Source: Cohnella endophytica (GTDB lineage Bacteria > Bacillota > Bacilli > Paenibacillales > Paenibacillaceae). Taken from it: 64,000 nt of DNA. The DNA is taken from the NCBI RefSeq assembly GCF_003628305.1, contig NZ_RBZM01000005.1, positions 620,001 to 684,000 on the forward strand, read 5' to 3'. Made by a program: the position numbers and the translations under genes. The notes under the pieces are model-generated. The model was not told the origin of the DNA, searched no databases, and worked only from the letters and a program-made list of their open reading frames with translations. This document shows, in pieces, positions 36,152 through 45,287 of this stretch. The first letter of the stretch is position 1. Each line of letters starts with the position of its first letter.

Positions 36152-37231
36152 ATGAAGAGCCAAAGCCTATTGGAGGGGAAGGCGCCTCGTGGGCCGTTCA
36201 CGCTAATGAAGAGGGTATATAAATACATTTTACCCGAGGTGCGCGCCGAGCTGGCGCGTTGGAAGATCAGAGCAAACGAGATTCCGGACCCGGAATTAAG
36301 AAAACAAGCGCTCGATAGCATGAACACGAAGCAGTTCCATTGCGAAGGCGGAGGAGTTTACGCCGCGGCGAATCTGGAGCAACGTCATGTGTTGATACCG
36401 CTAATCGTGGCGCTCCAGACGATAAGCGATTACTTGGACAATCTATGCGATCGCAGCACTTCCTTGGACCCGAACGATTTCCGATTGCTGCATCAGAGCA
36501 TGCTCGATGCCGTAACGCCGGAAGCGCAAACCGTGAATTATTACGAGCTGAGGGATGAGCAGGAAGACGGCGGTTACTTGGCCGCGCTTGTCGCGCAATG
36601 CAGAAGCTCCATCGCGGCATTGCCTTCCTATCGGCATGTTCAGAAGCATGTAATCGAGCTTGTCCAGTTGTACGCGGACTTGCAAGTCTACAAGCATATC
36701 GCCCATTCGCAGCGCGAACGGGAACTGCTCGATTGGTGGGATCGGCATTCATCCCGTTATCCGCAATTGAGGTGGAACGAGTTCGCTGCCGCGACGGGTT
36801 CGACATTGGGTATGTTCATGCTGTTTCTTGCGGCCAGCGATCGAGAGCTCGGAGCCAATCAAGCGGATGAAATCCGCGACCATTATTTTCCGTCCATATG
36901 CGGATTGCACATTTTGCTCGATTACTTGATCGACCAAGCGGAGGACCGGATCGGCGGAGACTTGAATTTCTGCAGCTATTACGAGGACCAAAGCGCGTTG
37001 AACGACCGAATGGGTCAGATGGTGCGAGCGGCTCGGGAATCCGCCGACAAGCTTCCGTTCGGACATTTTCACCGAATGATCGTGGAAGGACTCGTGGCGC
37101 TCTATTTGTCCGACCCGAAAGTCCGCGATCAGCGGGACGTTAGACGGACGGCCAAGCTTCTTATGAAAGGGAGCCCATGGACTCGAGTTTTCTTCTGGCT
37201 GAACAGCCATTGGATAAGAAAAGCGATGTAG
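36152..37231 (+). CDS. ytpB: Tetraprenyl-beta-curcumene synthase (DUF2600)
   Basis: YtpB is a large-terpene synthase that cyclises tetraprenyl diphosphate to the C35 sesquarterpene tetraprenyl-beta-curcumene, a precursor of spore-associated sesquarterpenoids in Bacillus. The 359-residue product matches the DUF2600 family: KQFHCEGGGVYAAANLE (about 52), TISDYLDNLCDRSTSLD (about 90, the Asp-rich motif), STLGMFMLFLAAS (about 215) and GLHILLDYLIDQAEDR (about 250). ATG 36152 has GGAGG nine bases upstream; ATG 36147 is out of frame. The terpenoid pathway step is family knowledge; no other pathway genes are present in the window. Confidence 0.88.
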   Translation: MKSQSLLEGKAPRGPFTLMKRVYKYILPEVRAELARWKIRANEIPDPELRKQALDSMNTKQFHCEGGGVYAAANLEQRHVLIPLIVALQTISDYLDNLCDRSTSLDPNDFRLLHQSMLDAVTPEAQTVNYYELRDEQEDGGYLAALVAQCRSSIAALPSYRHVQKHVIELVQLYADLQVYKHIAHSQRERELLDWWDRHSSRYPQLRWNEFAAATGSTLGMFMLFLAASDRELGANQADEIRDHYFPSICGLHILLDYLIDQAEDRIGGDLNFCSYYEDQSALNDRMGQMVRAARESADKLPFGHFHRMIVEGLVALYLSDPKVRDQRDVRRTAKLLMKGSPWTRVFFWLNSHWIRKAM

Positions 37232-37261
37232 CGTTACACCTAGTATTGGGAGGAATCGGAC

Positions 37262-38230
37262 ATGAGTGAAGTAAAGAAAATCGCCGTACTGACGAGCGGC
37301 GGGGATTCGCAAGGAATGAACGCGGCGGTTCGCGCCGTCGTAAGAAGCGCCTTGTTTCGCGGCCTTGAAGTTTACGGCGTTCAGCGGGGGTACCAAGGGC
37401 TGTTGAATCAAGATTTGCGTCAGATGGATCTGCGCAGCGTCGGCGATATCATCCAGCGCGGAGGCACGATTCTGCAGACTGCTCGCTGCAAGGAGTTCAT
37501 GACCGCCGAAGGGCAACAGCGCGGAGCCGAAGTTCTTCGCGAGCAAGGGATCGACGGTCTCGTCGTCATCGGCGGAGACGGTTCTTATCAAGGAGCCAAT
37601 AAACTTAGCAAGCTAGGGATCAAGACGATGGGCTTGCCCGGAACGATAGATAACGATATTCCGTTTACGGACTTTACGATCGGCTTCGATACGGCCGTAA
37701 GCATCGTCGTGGACGCGATCAATAAGCTGCGCGATACGATGACTTCCCACGAGAGATCGTCGGTCGTGGAAGTTATGGGACGCCATTGCGGGGATATCGC
37801 TTTGTATGCCGGACTAGCGAGCGGAGCGGAAGCGATACTCGTACCCGAAGTTCCCCATGATATCAAGGATATTTCCGAGCGAATGAAAGAAAACTTCCAG
37901 AAGGGCAAACGGCACGGTATCGTCATCGTTGCCGAGGGAGTATGCAGCGGGGAAGAGGTAGCGAGACAAATTACCGAGTTCAGCGGCATTGAACCTCGCG
38001 TTACCGTATTAGGTCATATTCAACGCGGCGGATCGCCGACGCACAACGATCGGATTCTTGCCAGCCAATTGGCCGATTTTGCGGTACAACGTCTGCAAGA
38101 AGGCGATTCCGGCAAAGGGATCGGCATTATCAAAGGCGAATTCGTGGCTACGGATATCGAGAAGGTCATCACCACGAAAAAATCCTTTAATTTGGATTTG
38201 TATAACTTAGCGCTCAGATTGGCGCAATAA
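37262..38230 (+). CDS. pfkA: ATP-dependent 6-phosphofructokinase
   Basis: Commits fructose 6-phosphate to glycolysis. The 322-residue product shows the ATP-binding LTSGGDSQGMNAAVR (about residue 9), GGDGSYQGA (about 103), and the catalytic PGTIDNDIPFTDFTIGFDTA (in pieces, about 126), with effector-site residues in the usual bacterial positions. It is a single gene with its own terminator; pyk is not adjacent. The ATG follows TTGGGAGGAATCGGAC. Confidence 0.96.
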   Translation: MSEVKKIAVLTSGGDSQGMNAAVRAVVRSALFRGLEVYGVQRGYQGLLNQDLRQMDLRSVGDIIQRGGTILQTARCKEFMTAEGQQRGAEVLREQGIDGLVVIGGDGSYQGANKLSKLGIKTMGLPGTIDNDIPFTDFTIGFDTAVSIVVDAINKLRDTMTSHERSSVVEVMGRHCGDIALYAGLASGAEAILVPEVPHDIKDISERMKENFQKGKRHGIVIVAEGVCSGEEVARQITEFSGIEPRVTVLGHIQRGGSPTHNDRILASQLADFAVQRLQEGDSGKGIGIIKGEFVATDIEKVITTKKSFNLDLYNLALRLAQ

Positions 38231-38246
38231 TAAAGCCGAGCGAAGG

Positions 38247-38289
38247 GACTGCCCAAGGGGATCGTACAATCCATTGGGCAGTTCTTTTG
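38247..38289 (+). terminator. Terminator after pfkA
   Basis: ACTGCCCAA pairs with TTGGGCAGT around a 17-base loop, followed by TCTTTT. Confidence 0.7.
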
Positions 38290-38317
38290 CGAATAGAGAG
38301 ACGAGGGGACCTGGATA

Positions 38318-38521
38318 ATGTTTCTATATAAGTTGGAAGTTCTACTCGCGGATCGGGAAGTCGTTCTCATCGTAATGGGAGATTCCGATGAAGAGGTAAT
38401 GAACGAAGCGGAGATGCACCTGTCCAAATATTACGTCGTTCCGCCCGTAATCCGCGAAATCGTGCTTGTTGAGAAGAAGCGCGCTAACAAGGGATCCGCT
38501 TACGTTATCGAACAAAAATGA
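38318..38521 (+). CDS. DUF3906 small protein
   Basis: 67-residue soluble protein, MFLYKLEVLLADREVVLIV at the start (in pieces) and an acidic helix (DSDEEVMNEAEMHL), consistent with the small uncharacterised DUF3906 family of Bacillales. It starts at ATG after GAGACGAGGGG. No function is known. Confidence 0.7.
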   Translation: MFLYKLEVLLADREVVLIVMGDSDEEVMNEAEMHLSKYYVVPPVIREIVLVEKKRANKGSAYVIEQK

Positions 38522-38533
38522 AGCGGTTTCAAG

Positions 38534-38569
38534 AAAAAGTCGACACCGATCGCAGGTATCGGCTTTTTG
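38534..38569 (+). terminator. Terminator after the DUF3906 gene
   Basis: AAAAAG...CCGAT pairs with ATCGG-CTTTTT with a 6-base bulge; moderately convincing. Confidence 0.5.
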
Positions 38570-38606
38570 TATGCAATTTACTCTAGCGCGGAATCCTATT
38601 ATCCAT

Positions 38607-38655
38607 TATAATAGCGGAGAAGAACATAATTTCACCATGTATGAACAAAATTTCA
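38607..38655 (+). promoter_or_regulatory. deoR promoter region with two DeoR operator-like sites
   Basis: TATAAT lies at 38607-38612. Downstream, GAACATAATTTCA (38622-38634) and GAACAAAATTTCA (38643-38655) repeat in the same orientation 21 bases apart. The second is the core of the imperfect palindrome bound by B. subtilis DeoR upstream of dra. Confidence 0.7.
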
Positions 38656-38685
38656 AAAAAATTTTCTCTCTGAATGGTGTGACTT

Positions 38686-39645
38686 TTGTTGGAAAACGAC
38701 AAAATTAAAAAGGTGATCGAAGCCGCGAAACTTTACTACCAACTGGACTATAGCCAGAATCAGATCGCGGATGCCCTTGGCGTGTCTAGGCCGACGGTAT
38801 CGAGACTCCTACAGCAAGCGAAAGCGGAAGGCATCGTTACGATCGAGATTAAGGATCCGACGGAAGATGTCGAAGTGCTGCGCAACCTGCTAAAAGAAAG
38901 ATTCGAACTGAAGCAAGCCGTAGTCGCCTTTACCCCGACTTACGAAGATAGCATCGTCAAGAAGTACATTGGGCAAGCAGCCGCGTCTTACTTGACGGAG
39001 ATAGTCAAAGATGGGGATACGATCGGGGCTTCATGGGGATCGACAATGTATCAGGTCGCGTTGCAACTGAAATCCAAATCCCTGATTAATTCGTACGTGG
39101 TTCAATTGAATGGCGGCGTTAGCGACGCGGATGTGCACATTTCTCCATCGGAAATTGTTCATTTGTTCGGCAAGGCATTTAACATCATGCCTTACTTCAT
39201 GTATTTGCCGGCAATCGTGGATCATATTCTCGTTAAGCAGTCGATGATGACGGACCGTCACATTCGCCGCGTGATGGATATGGGCAAGAGCGCGAATATC
39301 GCCGTGTTTACGGCAGGTTCGCTAACTCCGGACTCCGTACTCATCAATTCGAATTATTTCCGGGAAGACGAACTTGAGATCGTGAAGAAAAAGGCGGTCG
39401 GAGACATCTGCTCGAGGTATTACGACAGCAACGGAGAGATGTGCTTACCTAGTCTGGACGAACGTACGGTCGGCATCGAGTTGGCGGATTTGAAAAACAA
39501 AGAGCACTCGATTCTCGTCGCGGGCGGACCTTCCAAGATTAACGCAATCTACGGAGCGTTGAAGGGCAGATACGGCAATACGCTTGTGACGGATCAAATC
39601 ACGGCAAAAGCATTACTTAAAAAATTGGAACAACAGGAGAAATGA
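38686..39645 (+). CDS. deoR: DeoR, deoxyribonucleoside-operon repressor (SorC family)
   Basis: Represses deoxyribonucleoside catabolic genes and is released by deoxyribose 5-phosphate. The 319-residue product has an N-terminal helix-turn-helix ([21 protein letters not shown], in pieces, about 22-43) and a SorC-type sugar-phosphate-binding domain ([17 protein letters not shown], about 108; [18 protein letters not shown], about 240; [16 protein letters not shown], about 283), close to B. subtilis DeoR across its length. TTG 38686 and TTG 38689 are both possible starts. It overlaps deoC, as expected for an autoregulated operon. Confidence 0.9.
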   Translation: MLENDKIKKVIEAAKLYYQLDYSQNQIADALGVSRPTVSRLLQQAKAEGIVTIEIKDPTEDVEVLRNLLKERFELKQAVVAFTPTYEDSIVKKYIGQAAASYLTEIVKDGDTIGASWGSTMYQVALQLKSKSLINSYVVQLNGGVSDADVHISPSEIVHLFGKAFNIMPYFMYLPAIVDHILVKQSMMTDRHIRRVMDMGKSANIAVFTAGSLTPDSVLINSNYFREDELEIVKKKAVGDICSRYYDSNGEMCLPSLDERTVGIELADLKNKEHSILVAGGPSKINAIYGALKGRYGNTLVTDQITAKALLKKLEQQEK

Positions 39646-39647
39646 TT

Positions 39648-40322
39648 ATGATGACCCCAGAACAAATCGCAGGAATGATCGATCACACTCTGTTAAGCGC
39701 GGTAAGCACGGAAGCGGAAGTCATCCGCATTTGCTCCGAAGCGAAGCAATACGGTTTCGCGACCGTGTGCGTGAATCCATACTGGGTACCCGTTGCCTCC
39801 CGCGAGCTCGCGGGCAGCAAAGTTGGACTTACTACTGTAATCGGTTTCCCTCTCGGCGCTAGCCGTACGGAAATTAAGGCAGTTGAAGCTTCCGATGCGA
39901 TCGCGGCTGGAGCAACGGAAATCGACATGGTGCTTAACGTCGGAGCCCTGAAGTCCGGAATGGTAGATGCGGTAAAACAAGATATCGAAGCCGTCGTCGC
40001 GGCATGCGCGGGTAAGGCGCCTTTGAAAGTAATTATCGAAACGTGTTACTTGACGGATGAGGAGAAACGCCAAGCATCGCTATTGTGCAAAGAAGCGGGA
40101 GCGGATTTCGTTAAGACGTCGACAGGATTCGGTACGGGCGGCGCCACGGTAGAGGATATCGCGCTCATTCGTCATGTCGTAGGTCCGGAAATGGGAATTA
40201 AAGCTTCCGGCGGAGTTCGCGATCTTGAAATCGCTCGCAAGCTCATTCAAGCCGGCGCTACGCGTCTGGGAGCGAGTTCTTCCATCGCGATCGTCACCGG
40301 CGGGGTTGGCCAAGGCTATTAA
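39648..40322 (+). CDS. deoC: Deoxyribose-phosphate aldolase
   Basis: Splits 2-deoxyribose 5-phosphate into glyceraldehyde 3-phosphate and acetaldehyde. The product (224 residues) has the family opening [35 protein letters not shown] (about 65), [12 protein letters not shown] (about 90) and the Schiff-base lysine in [16 protein letters not shown] (about 148). AGGAGA lies one base before ATG 39642, so ATG 39648 (or 39651) is preferred. It is the second gene of the deoR-deoC-pdp run. Confidence 0.95.
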   Translation: MMTPEQIAGMIDHTLLSAVSTEAEVIRICSEAKQYGFATVCVNPYWVPVASRELAGSKVGLTTVIGFPLGASRTEIKAVEASDAIAAGATEIDMVLNVGALKSGMVDAVKQDIEAVVAACAGKAPLKVIIETCYLTDEEKRQASLLCKEAGADFVKTSTGFGTGGATVEDIALIRHVVGPEMGIKASGGVRDLEIARKLIQAGATRLGASSSIAIVTGGVGQGY

Positions 40323-40365
40323 AGGCTATGCTGACGATAGCGAGTTACGGGGAGGTAATAAAGCA

Positions 40366-41667
40366 ATGAGAACGGTAGACTTAATTACGAAAAAACGCGA
40401 CGGCGGAGAACTTACTAAAGAGGAAATAAACATCCTCATTCGCGGTTACACGGACGGATCGGTTCCCGATTACCAGATGTCCGCGATGGCGATGGCGATT
40501 TTCTTCAAAGGAATGACTCCTACCGAAAGAGCCGATCTGACGATGGCGATGGTCCATTCCGGGGAAACGATCGATTTGTCCGGCATCGACGGAATCAAGG
40601 TGGATAAACACAGTACTGGCGGCGTGGGCGACACAACGACTCTCGTGCTCGCTCCGCTGGTCGCCTCGATCGGCGTACCCGTCGCGAAGATGTCGGGACG
40701 CGGTCTCGGACATACCGGCGGAACGATCGATAAACTGGAATCCGTCCCCGGATTTCATGTCGAGATCGATAACGAACAATTTCTCGAGCTCGTCAATCGC
40801 AACGGATTGGCGGTTATCGGACAAAGCGATAATCTAACTCCTGCCGATAAGAAGCTGTATGGTTTACGCGACGTAACCGGAACGGTGAATTCGATTCCGC
40901 TAATCGCAAGCTCGATCATGAGCAAGAAGATCGCATCCGGAGCGGACGCGATCGTGCTCGATGTGAAAACAGGTGACGGCGCTTTCATGAAAGAATTGTC
41001 CGAGGCGGAAGAATTGGCGGCGTGCATGGTCGATATCGGTAACCGCGTCGGTCGCCGTACGATCGCCGTACTGTCGGACATGAGCCAGCCTTTGGGCAAT
41101 GCGATCGGTAATGCCTTGGAAGTGCGGGAAGCAATCGATACGCTTCGGGGAGTCGGTCCGGAGGACCTTACGGAACTTTGCTTGACTCTTGGCAGCCATA
41201 TGGCCGTCCTTGCGGGCGTAGCGTCCGATCAACAAGCCGCTCGTAAAATGCTGGAGCAATCCATCGCGAATGGACATGCCCTCGAGAAGTTCAAATTGTT
41301 CTTGTCCGCGCAGGGCGGGGATGCGTCCGTCGTGGACGAACCGGAACGGTTGCCTTCGGCGAAGTATCGCTTCGAGGTGCCCGCGAAAGCTGCGGGATAC
41401 GTATCGTCGATCGCCGCAGAGAATATGGGACTGGCGGCCATGCTCCTCGGAGCGGGGCGCGCGACCAAGGAGTCGAGCATCGACTTGGCCGTCGGAATCT
41501 TTCTTCACAAGAAAGTCGGGGATTCGGTTAAAGACGGCGAATCTTTAGCTACGATTCATGCCAACGGCGAGTCTGTAAGCGACGTCATTACTCAAATATA
41601 CAAGTCGATACAGATTCAGGAAAATCCGGTCAATCCTCCTCCTTTATTAGTGGGAGAAGTGAAATAG
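40366..41667 (+). CDS. pdp: Pyrimidine-nucleoside phosphorylase
   Basis: Phosphorolysis of uridine, thymidine and deoxyuridine to base and (deoxy)ribose 1-phosphate. The 433-residue product has the pyrimidine phosphorylase signatures: [17 protein letters not shown] at the start, [16 protein letters not shown] (about 80), [17 protein letters not shown] (about 110) and [11 protein letters not shown] (about 196). ATG 40366 follows GGGGAGGTAATAAAG; the long upstream open frame inside deoC is not coding. Its products feed DeoC after conversion by a phosphopentomutase not present in the window. Confidence 0.95.
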   Translation: MRTVDLITKKRDGGELTKEEINILIRGYTDGSVPDYQMSAMAMAIFFKGMTPTERADLTMAMVHSGETIDLSGIDGIKVDKHSTGGVGDTTTLVLAPLVASIGVPVAKMSGRGLGHTGGTIDKLESVPGFHVEIDNEQFLELVNRNGLAVIGQSDNLTPADKKLYGLRDVTGTVNSIPLIASSIMSKKIASGADAIVLDVKTGDGAFMKELSEAEELAACMVDIGNRVGRRTIAVLSDMSQPLGNAIGNALEVREAIDTLRGVGPEDLTELCLTLGSHMAVLAGVASDQQAARKMLEQSIANGHALEKFKLFLSAQGGDASVVDEPERLPSAKYRFEVPAKAAGYVSSIAAENMGLAAMLLGAGRATKESSIDLAVGIFLHKKVGDSVKDGESLATIHANGESVSDVITQIYKSIQIQENPVNPPPLLVGEVK

Positions 41668-41730
41668 TATTGACGACGTACAAGCAGTTGGTAATAATGG
41701 GGTATACTTTTTTAAGGGGGTGATTTGAAA

Positions 41731-42552
41731 ATGGGCCAGTTGCTTCAGCGAATGGAAGAGGCGAAATCCTATATTCAGTCACAAATTAACGTTCAGCCGA
41801 CAATCGGATTGATTCTGGGTTCCGGTCTGGGCGAACTCGCCGACGACATTCAAGACGCTGTTCGCATCGCTTACGAATCGATTCCGCATTTCCCGGTATC
41901 GACCGTCGAAGGGCATGCAGGCCAGCTCGTAACGGGCCGACTCCATAATCAGACCGTTATCGCAATGCAAGGGCGGTTTCATTATTACGAGGGCTATTCC
42001 ATGCAAGAGGTCACTTTCCCCGTTCGCGTAATGAAAGCGTTGGGAGTTGACCACCTTATCGTTACGAATGCTTGCGGAGGCATGAATCCCGACTTCAAGG
42101 CGGGAGATTTGATGCTGATCTCCGATCATTTGAACATGACCGGGGCAAATCCGCTCATCGGAGCGAACGAGCCTGCATTGGGGCCGAGATTTCCGGATAT
42201 GAGCCGAGCGTACACACCAGAATTGCTCGAACTCGTAGCGGAGACGGCACAGTCGCTTGGCATTCAAGTGCAACGCGGCGTTTATGCCGGAATTACGGGG
42301 CCTACTTACATGACCCCCGCGGAGCTGATCATGCTGCGCAAAATGGGCGGAGATGCCGTTGGGATGTCGACGGTTCCCGAGGTAATCGTGGCAAGCCATA
42401 TGGCGATGAAAGTTATCGGAATCTCTTGCGTCACGGATATGGCTATCGGTGAGGAGCTCGAGCCGTTAAGCCACGAGCAGGTTATCGAAGTGGCCAATCG
42501 CACGAAGCCGATATTTATCTCCCTTGTTAAAGAGATCGTATCGCGGCTGTAA
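41731..42552 (+). CDS. Purine-nucleoside phosphorylase (trimeric class)
   Basis: Cleaves inosine, guanosine and their deoxy forms. The 273-residue product matches the PunA/PupG type: LGSGLGELADDIQ (about 31), the phosphate and nucleoside site block QGRFHYYEGYSMQEVTFPVRVM (in pieces, about 85), VTNACGGMNPDF (about 113) and GMSTVPEVIVASHM (about 212). ATG 41731 is nine bases after AAGGGGGTGA; the TTG at 41725 is too close. A weak TTGACG-16-TAATAA pair (41670-41697) may give it a separate promoter after pdp. Confidence 0.93.
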   Translation: MGQLLQRMEEAKSYIQSQINVQPTIGLILGSGLGELADDIQDAVRIAYESIPHFPVSTVEGHAGQLVTGRLHNQTVIAMQGRFHYYEGYSMQEVTFPVRVMKALGVDHLIVTNACGGMNPDFKAGDLMLISDHLNMTGANPLIGANEPALGPRFPDMSRAYTPELLELVAETAQSLGIQVQRGVYAGITGPTYMTPAELIMLRKMGGDAVGMSTVPEVIVASHMAMKVIGISCVTDMAIGEELEPLSHEQVIEVANRTKPIFISLVKEIVSRL

Positions 42553-42633
42553 GGCGATCGAACGACAATCGTTACTCCGGGTTTTATGTAGTACAACCAT
42601 ATAACCATTAATTATCCAGAAGGAGAGACACAA

Positions 42634-43710
42634 ATGAAAAAATCGACAAAGATTTTCACAGGAATTATGCTCGTCGCTTCCCTTGCTTTAACGGCTTGCG
42701 GAGCGAAAAACAACACAAACAACGGGGCTAGCTCCCCAAGCGCAAGCGCACCTGCAAGCCCGAGCGCTTCCGCCGACAACAGCGGCAAAGGCTTCAAAAT
42801 CGCTATGGTTACCGACGTAGGCGGAGTAAACGACAAATCGTTTAACCAAGGCGCATGGGAAGGTCTCAAAAAGCTGGAAGCCGACACAGGCGCAAGCGTG
42901 AAATACCTCGAGAGCAAAGAAGCAACGAACTACTTGACGAACATGAACCAATTCGTTCGCGACAAATACAACCTGACTTGGGGTATCGGCTTCTTGATGG
43001 GCGATGCAGTTAAAGACGCTGCTACGAAAAACCCTGATGCTCAGCTTGCAATCATCGACAACGTAGTAGATGCACCTAACGTGGCTTCCATTACGTTCGC
43101 CGAGAACGAAGGTTCGTTCCTCGTTGGCGTAGTTGCGGGTCTGACGACGAAAACGAACAAAATCGGATTCGTAGGCGGAATCGAGATTCCGGTTATCAAA
43201 CGTTTCGAACTTGGTTTCGTAGCGGGCGTTAAAGCGGTAAATCCGGATGCGAAAGTTACAGTTGTGTACACTGGCGCGTTCGACAAAGCGGATCTTGGTA
43301 AAGCGGCTGCGGCTTCGCTGTACAACGACAAAAACGACATCATTTTCCACGCTGCCGGCGGTACTGGAAACGGCGTCTTCAACGAAGCGAAAGAGCGCAA
43401 CAAAACGGCTGCCGCTGACAAAAAAGTATGGGTTATCGGCGTAGATAAAGACCAATCCATCGAGTTCGGCGACGACGTTACGTTGACATCTATGTTGAAA
43501 CGCGTTGACCAAGCGGTTTACACGGTATCCAAAGAATTGATCGCTGGCGATTTCCCTGCTGGTAAAATCACGGTGCTAGGTCTGAAAGACGATGCGGTTG
43601 GTTTGCCTGACACTTCTTCCAAAAACGTATCCAAAGAAATCTTGGATAAAGTAGAAGAGTACAAACAAAAAATCATCAGCGGCGAAATCACGGTACCGAC
43701 TGCCCAATAA
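42634..43710 (+). CDS. BMP-family nucleoside-binding lipoprotein
   Basis: Substrate-binding component of a nucleoside ABC importer (BmpA/TmpC/NupN type). The 358-residue product has a lipoprotein signal with lipobox LTAC (Cys about residue 23), a Ser/Pro/Ala linker, and the BMP fold (AMVTDVGGVNDKSFNQGAWEGL, in pieces, about 52-75; GFVGGIEIPVIKRFELGF, about 180; HAAGGTGNGVFNEAKE, about 237; WVIGVDKDQ, about 262). An AGAAGGAGAG site precedes the ATG. It leads a four-gene transporter operon directly after the nucleoside phosphorylases. Confidence 0.93.
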   Translation: MKKSTKIFTGIMLVASLALTACGAKNNTNNGASSPSASAPASPSASADNSGKGFKIAMVTDVGGVNDKSFNQGAWEGLKKLEADTGASVKYLESKEATNYLTNMNQFVRDKYNLTWGIGFLMGDAVKDAATKNPDAQLAIIDNVVDAPNVASITFAENEGSFLVGVVAGLTTKTNKIGFVGGIEIPVIKRFELGFVAGVKAVNPDAKVTVVYTGAFDKADLGKAAAASLYNDKNDIIFHAAGGTGNGVFNEAKERNKTAAADKKVWVIGVDKDQSIEFGDDVTLTSMLKRVDQAVYTVSKELIAGDFPAGKITVLGLKDDAVGLPDTSSKNVSKEILDKVEEYKQKIISGEITVPTAQ

Positions 43711-43736
43711 TCAATAACCGATAAAGGGTGCTACTC

Positions 43737-45287
43737 ATGGAACAGACGAGAACGGTTGTAGAGATGCGGAACATTACGAAGCGTTTCCCCGGCATCGTCG
43801 CCAATGACAACGTCTCCTTCAAGCTGAGCAAGGGCGAGATTCACGCCCTTCTCGGCGAGAACGGCGCTGGCAAGTCGACGCTGATGAACATCTTATTCGG
43901 ACTGTATCAGCCCGAAGAAGGGGAAATATTCGTAAATGGGCAGGAAGTAGCCATCGACGGACCTAACAAAGCAATCAGTCTCGGGATCGGAATGGTGCAT
44001 CAACATTTCAAACTGGTGCATCCTTTTACCGTCACGGAGAATATCATTCTTGGCAGCGAGCCCAAGAAATGGATGGGACTTTCGGTCGATAAGAAGTTGG
44101 CTTACGAGAAAATCGGCAAGTTATCCAAGCAATACGGTTTGAATATCGATCCTTATGCCAAGATCGACGATATTTCGGTCGGCATGCAACAAAGGGTAGA
44201 AATCTTGAAAACGTTATATCGCGGCGCGGATATTCTCATATTCGACGAGCCGACGGCCGTACTGACGCCACAAGAGATTAGCGAACTGTTGGTCATTATG
44301 CGTAACCTTGTGCAGCAAGGAAAGTCGATTATTTTGATCACCCACAAACTTAAGGAAATTATGGCGATTGCCGACACGGTGACAATTGTGCGCCGCGGTA
44401 AGGTCATTGACAGCTTGCCGACGGCCGGAACGAATCCGAACCAATTGGCTGAGAAAATGGTCGGTCGCGAAGTGTCGCTCAAGCTGGATAAAAAGGATGC
44501 CGTATTGGGCGAGCCAGTCCTCGAGGTCGATCGCCTGGTCGTGAAAGGCCGTTCGGGGCTCAATGCGCTTAACGAAACGTCATTCGTCTTGAAACGTGGA
44601 GAAATTCTCGGTATCGCGGGAGTCGAAGGCAATGGGCAAAGCGAGTTGATCGAAGCGTTAACCGGCTTGCGCTCGGTAACGAGCGGATCGATTAAGCTTG
44701 GCGACGAGATCATCTCGGGCCAGACGCCGAGAAAAATATCCGAAGCGGGCCTCTCTCTTATACCGGAAGATCGCCATAAGCACGGTTTGGTGCTCGATTT
44801 CCCGATTCGCGAGAATATGGTGCTCGAGACTTATTACCAGCCTCAATTCAACAAAAACGGATTTTTGGATTTCGGCGCCATCGAGAAACACGCGGAAAGA
44901 CTGGTGAAGGAGTTCGACGTACGAACGCCTTCGATCATGACGGATGCTCGCGCTTTGTCCGGCGGTAACCAACAGAAAGCGATCATCGCAAGGGAAGTCG
45001 ACAAGAATCCCGAAGTATTGATCGCCGCCCAACCGACGCGCGGACTTGACGTAGGAGCGATCGAATTCATTCACAAGCGTCTCGTGGAGCAGCGGAACAT
45101 GGGTAAAGCCGTGTTGCTCGTTTCCTACGAACTGGACGAGATCATGCAACTCTCCGACCGCATAGCGGTTATTTATGAAGGACGCATCGTCGGGGAAGTT
45201 AAACCGTCGGAGACGAACGACCAACAGCTCGGCCTGATGATGACGGACTATAAACAACCGCAGGGAGGTCCGGACAACATTGAATAA
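43737..45287 (+). CDS. Nucleoside ABC importer, tandem ATP-binding protein
   Basis: NupO-type ATPase with two ABC cassettes in 516 residues. The first has Walker A LLGENGAGKSTLMN (about 38), the signature-like ISVGMQQRVEI (about 142) and Walker B LIFDEPTAVLT (about 166). The second has a degenerate Walker A VEGNGQSE (about 296), LSGGNQQKAIIARE (about 402) and a weak Walker B LIAAQPTRGLDV with Ala-Gln in place of Asp-Glu, as usual in this family. ATG 43737 is eight bases after AAAGGG. It overlaps the next permease gene by eight bases. Confidence 0.93.
   Translation: MEQTRTVVEMRNITKRFPGIVANDNVSFKLSKGEIHALLGENGAGKSTLMNILFGLYQPEEGEIFVNGQEVAIDGPNKAISLGIGMVHQHFKLVHPFTVTENIILGSEPKKWMGLSVDKKLAYEKIGKLSKQYGLNIDPYAKIDDISVGMQQRVEILKTLYRGADILIFDEPTAVLTPQEISELLVIMRNLVQQGKSIILITHKLKEIMAIADTVTIVRRGKVIDSLPTAGTNPNQLAEKMVGREVSLKLDKKDAVLGEPVLEVDRLVVKGRSGLNALNETSFVLKRGEILGIAGVEGNGQSELIEALTGLRSVTSGSIKLGDEIISGQTPRKISEAGLSLIPEDRHKHGLVLDFPIRENMVLETYYQPQFNKNGFLDFGAIEKHAERLVKEFDVRTPSIMTDARALSGGNQQKAIIAREVDKNPEVLIAAQPTRGLDVGAIEFIHKRLVEQRNMGKAVLLVSYELDEIMQLSDRIAVIYEGRIVGEVKPSETNDQQLGLMMTDYKQPQGGPDNIE

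Noticed and set aside
40225..40365. Upstream extension of pdp
   Set aside because: The extension overlaps deoC out of frame; a strong ribosome site and the family N-terminus point to ATG 40366.
42553..42633. Purine riboswitch before the nucleoside importer
   Set aside because: The leader is only 81 bases long and lacks the conserved purine-riboswitch loops.
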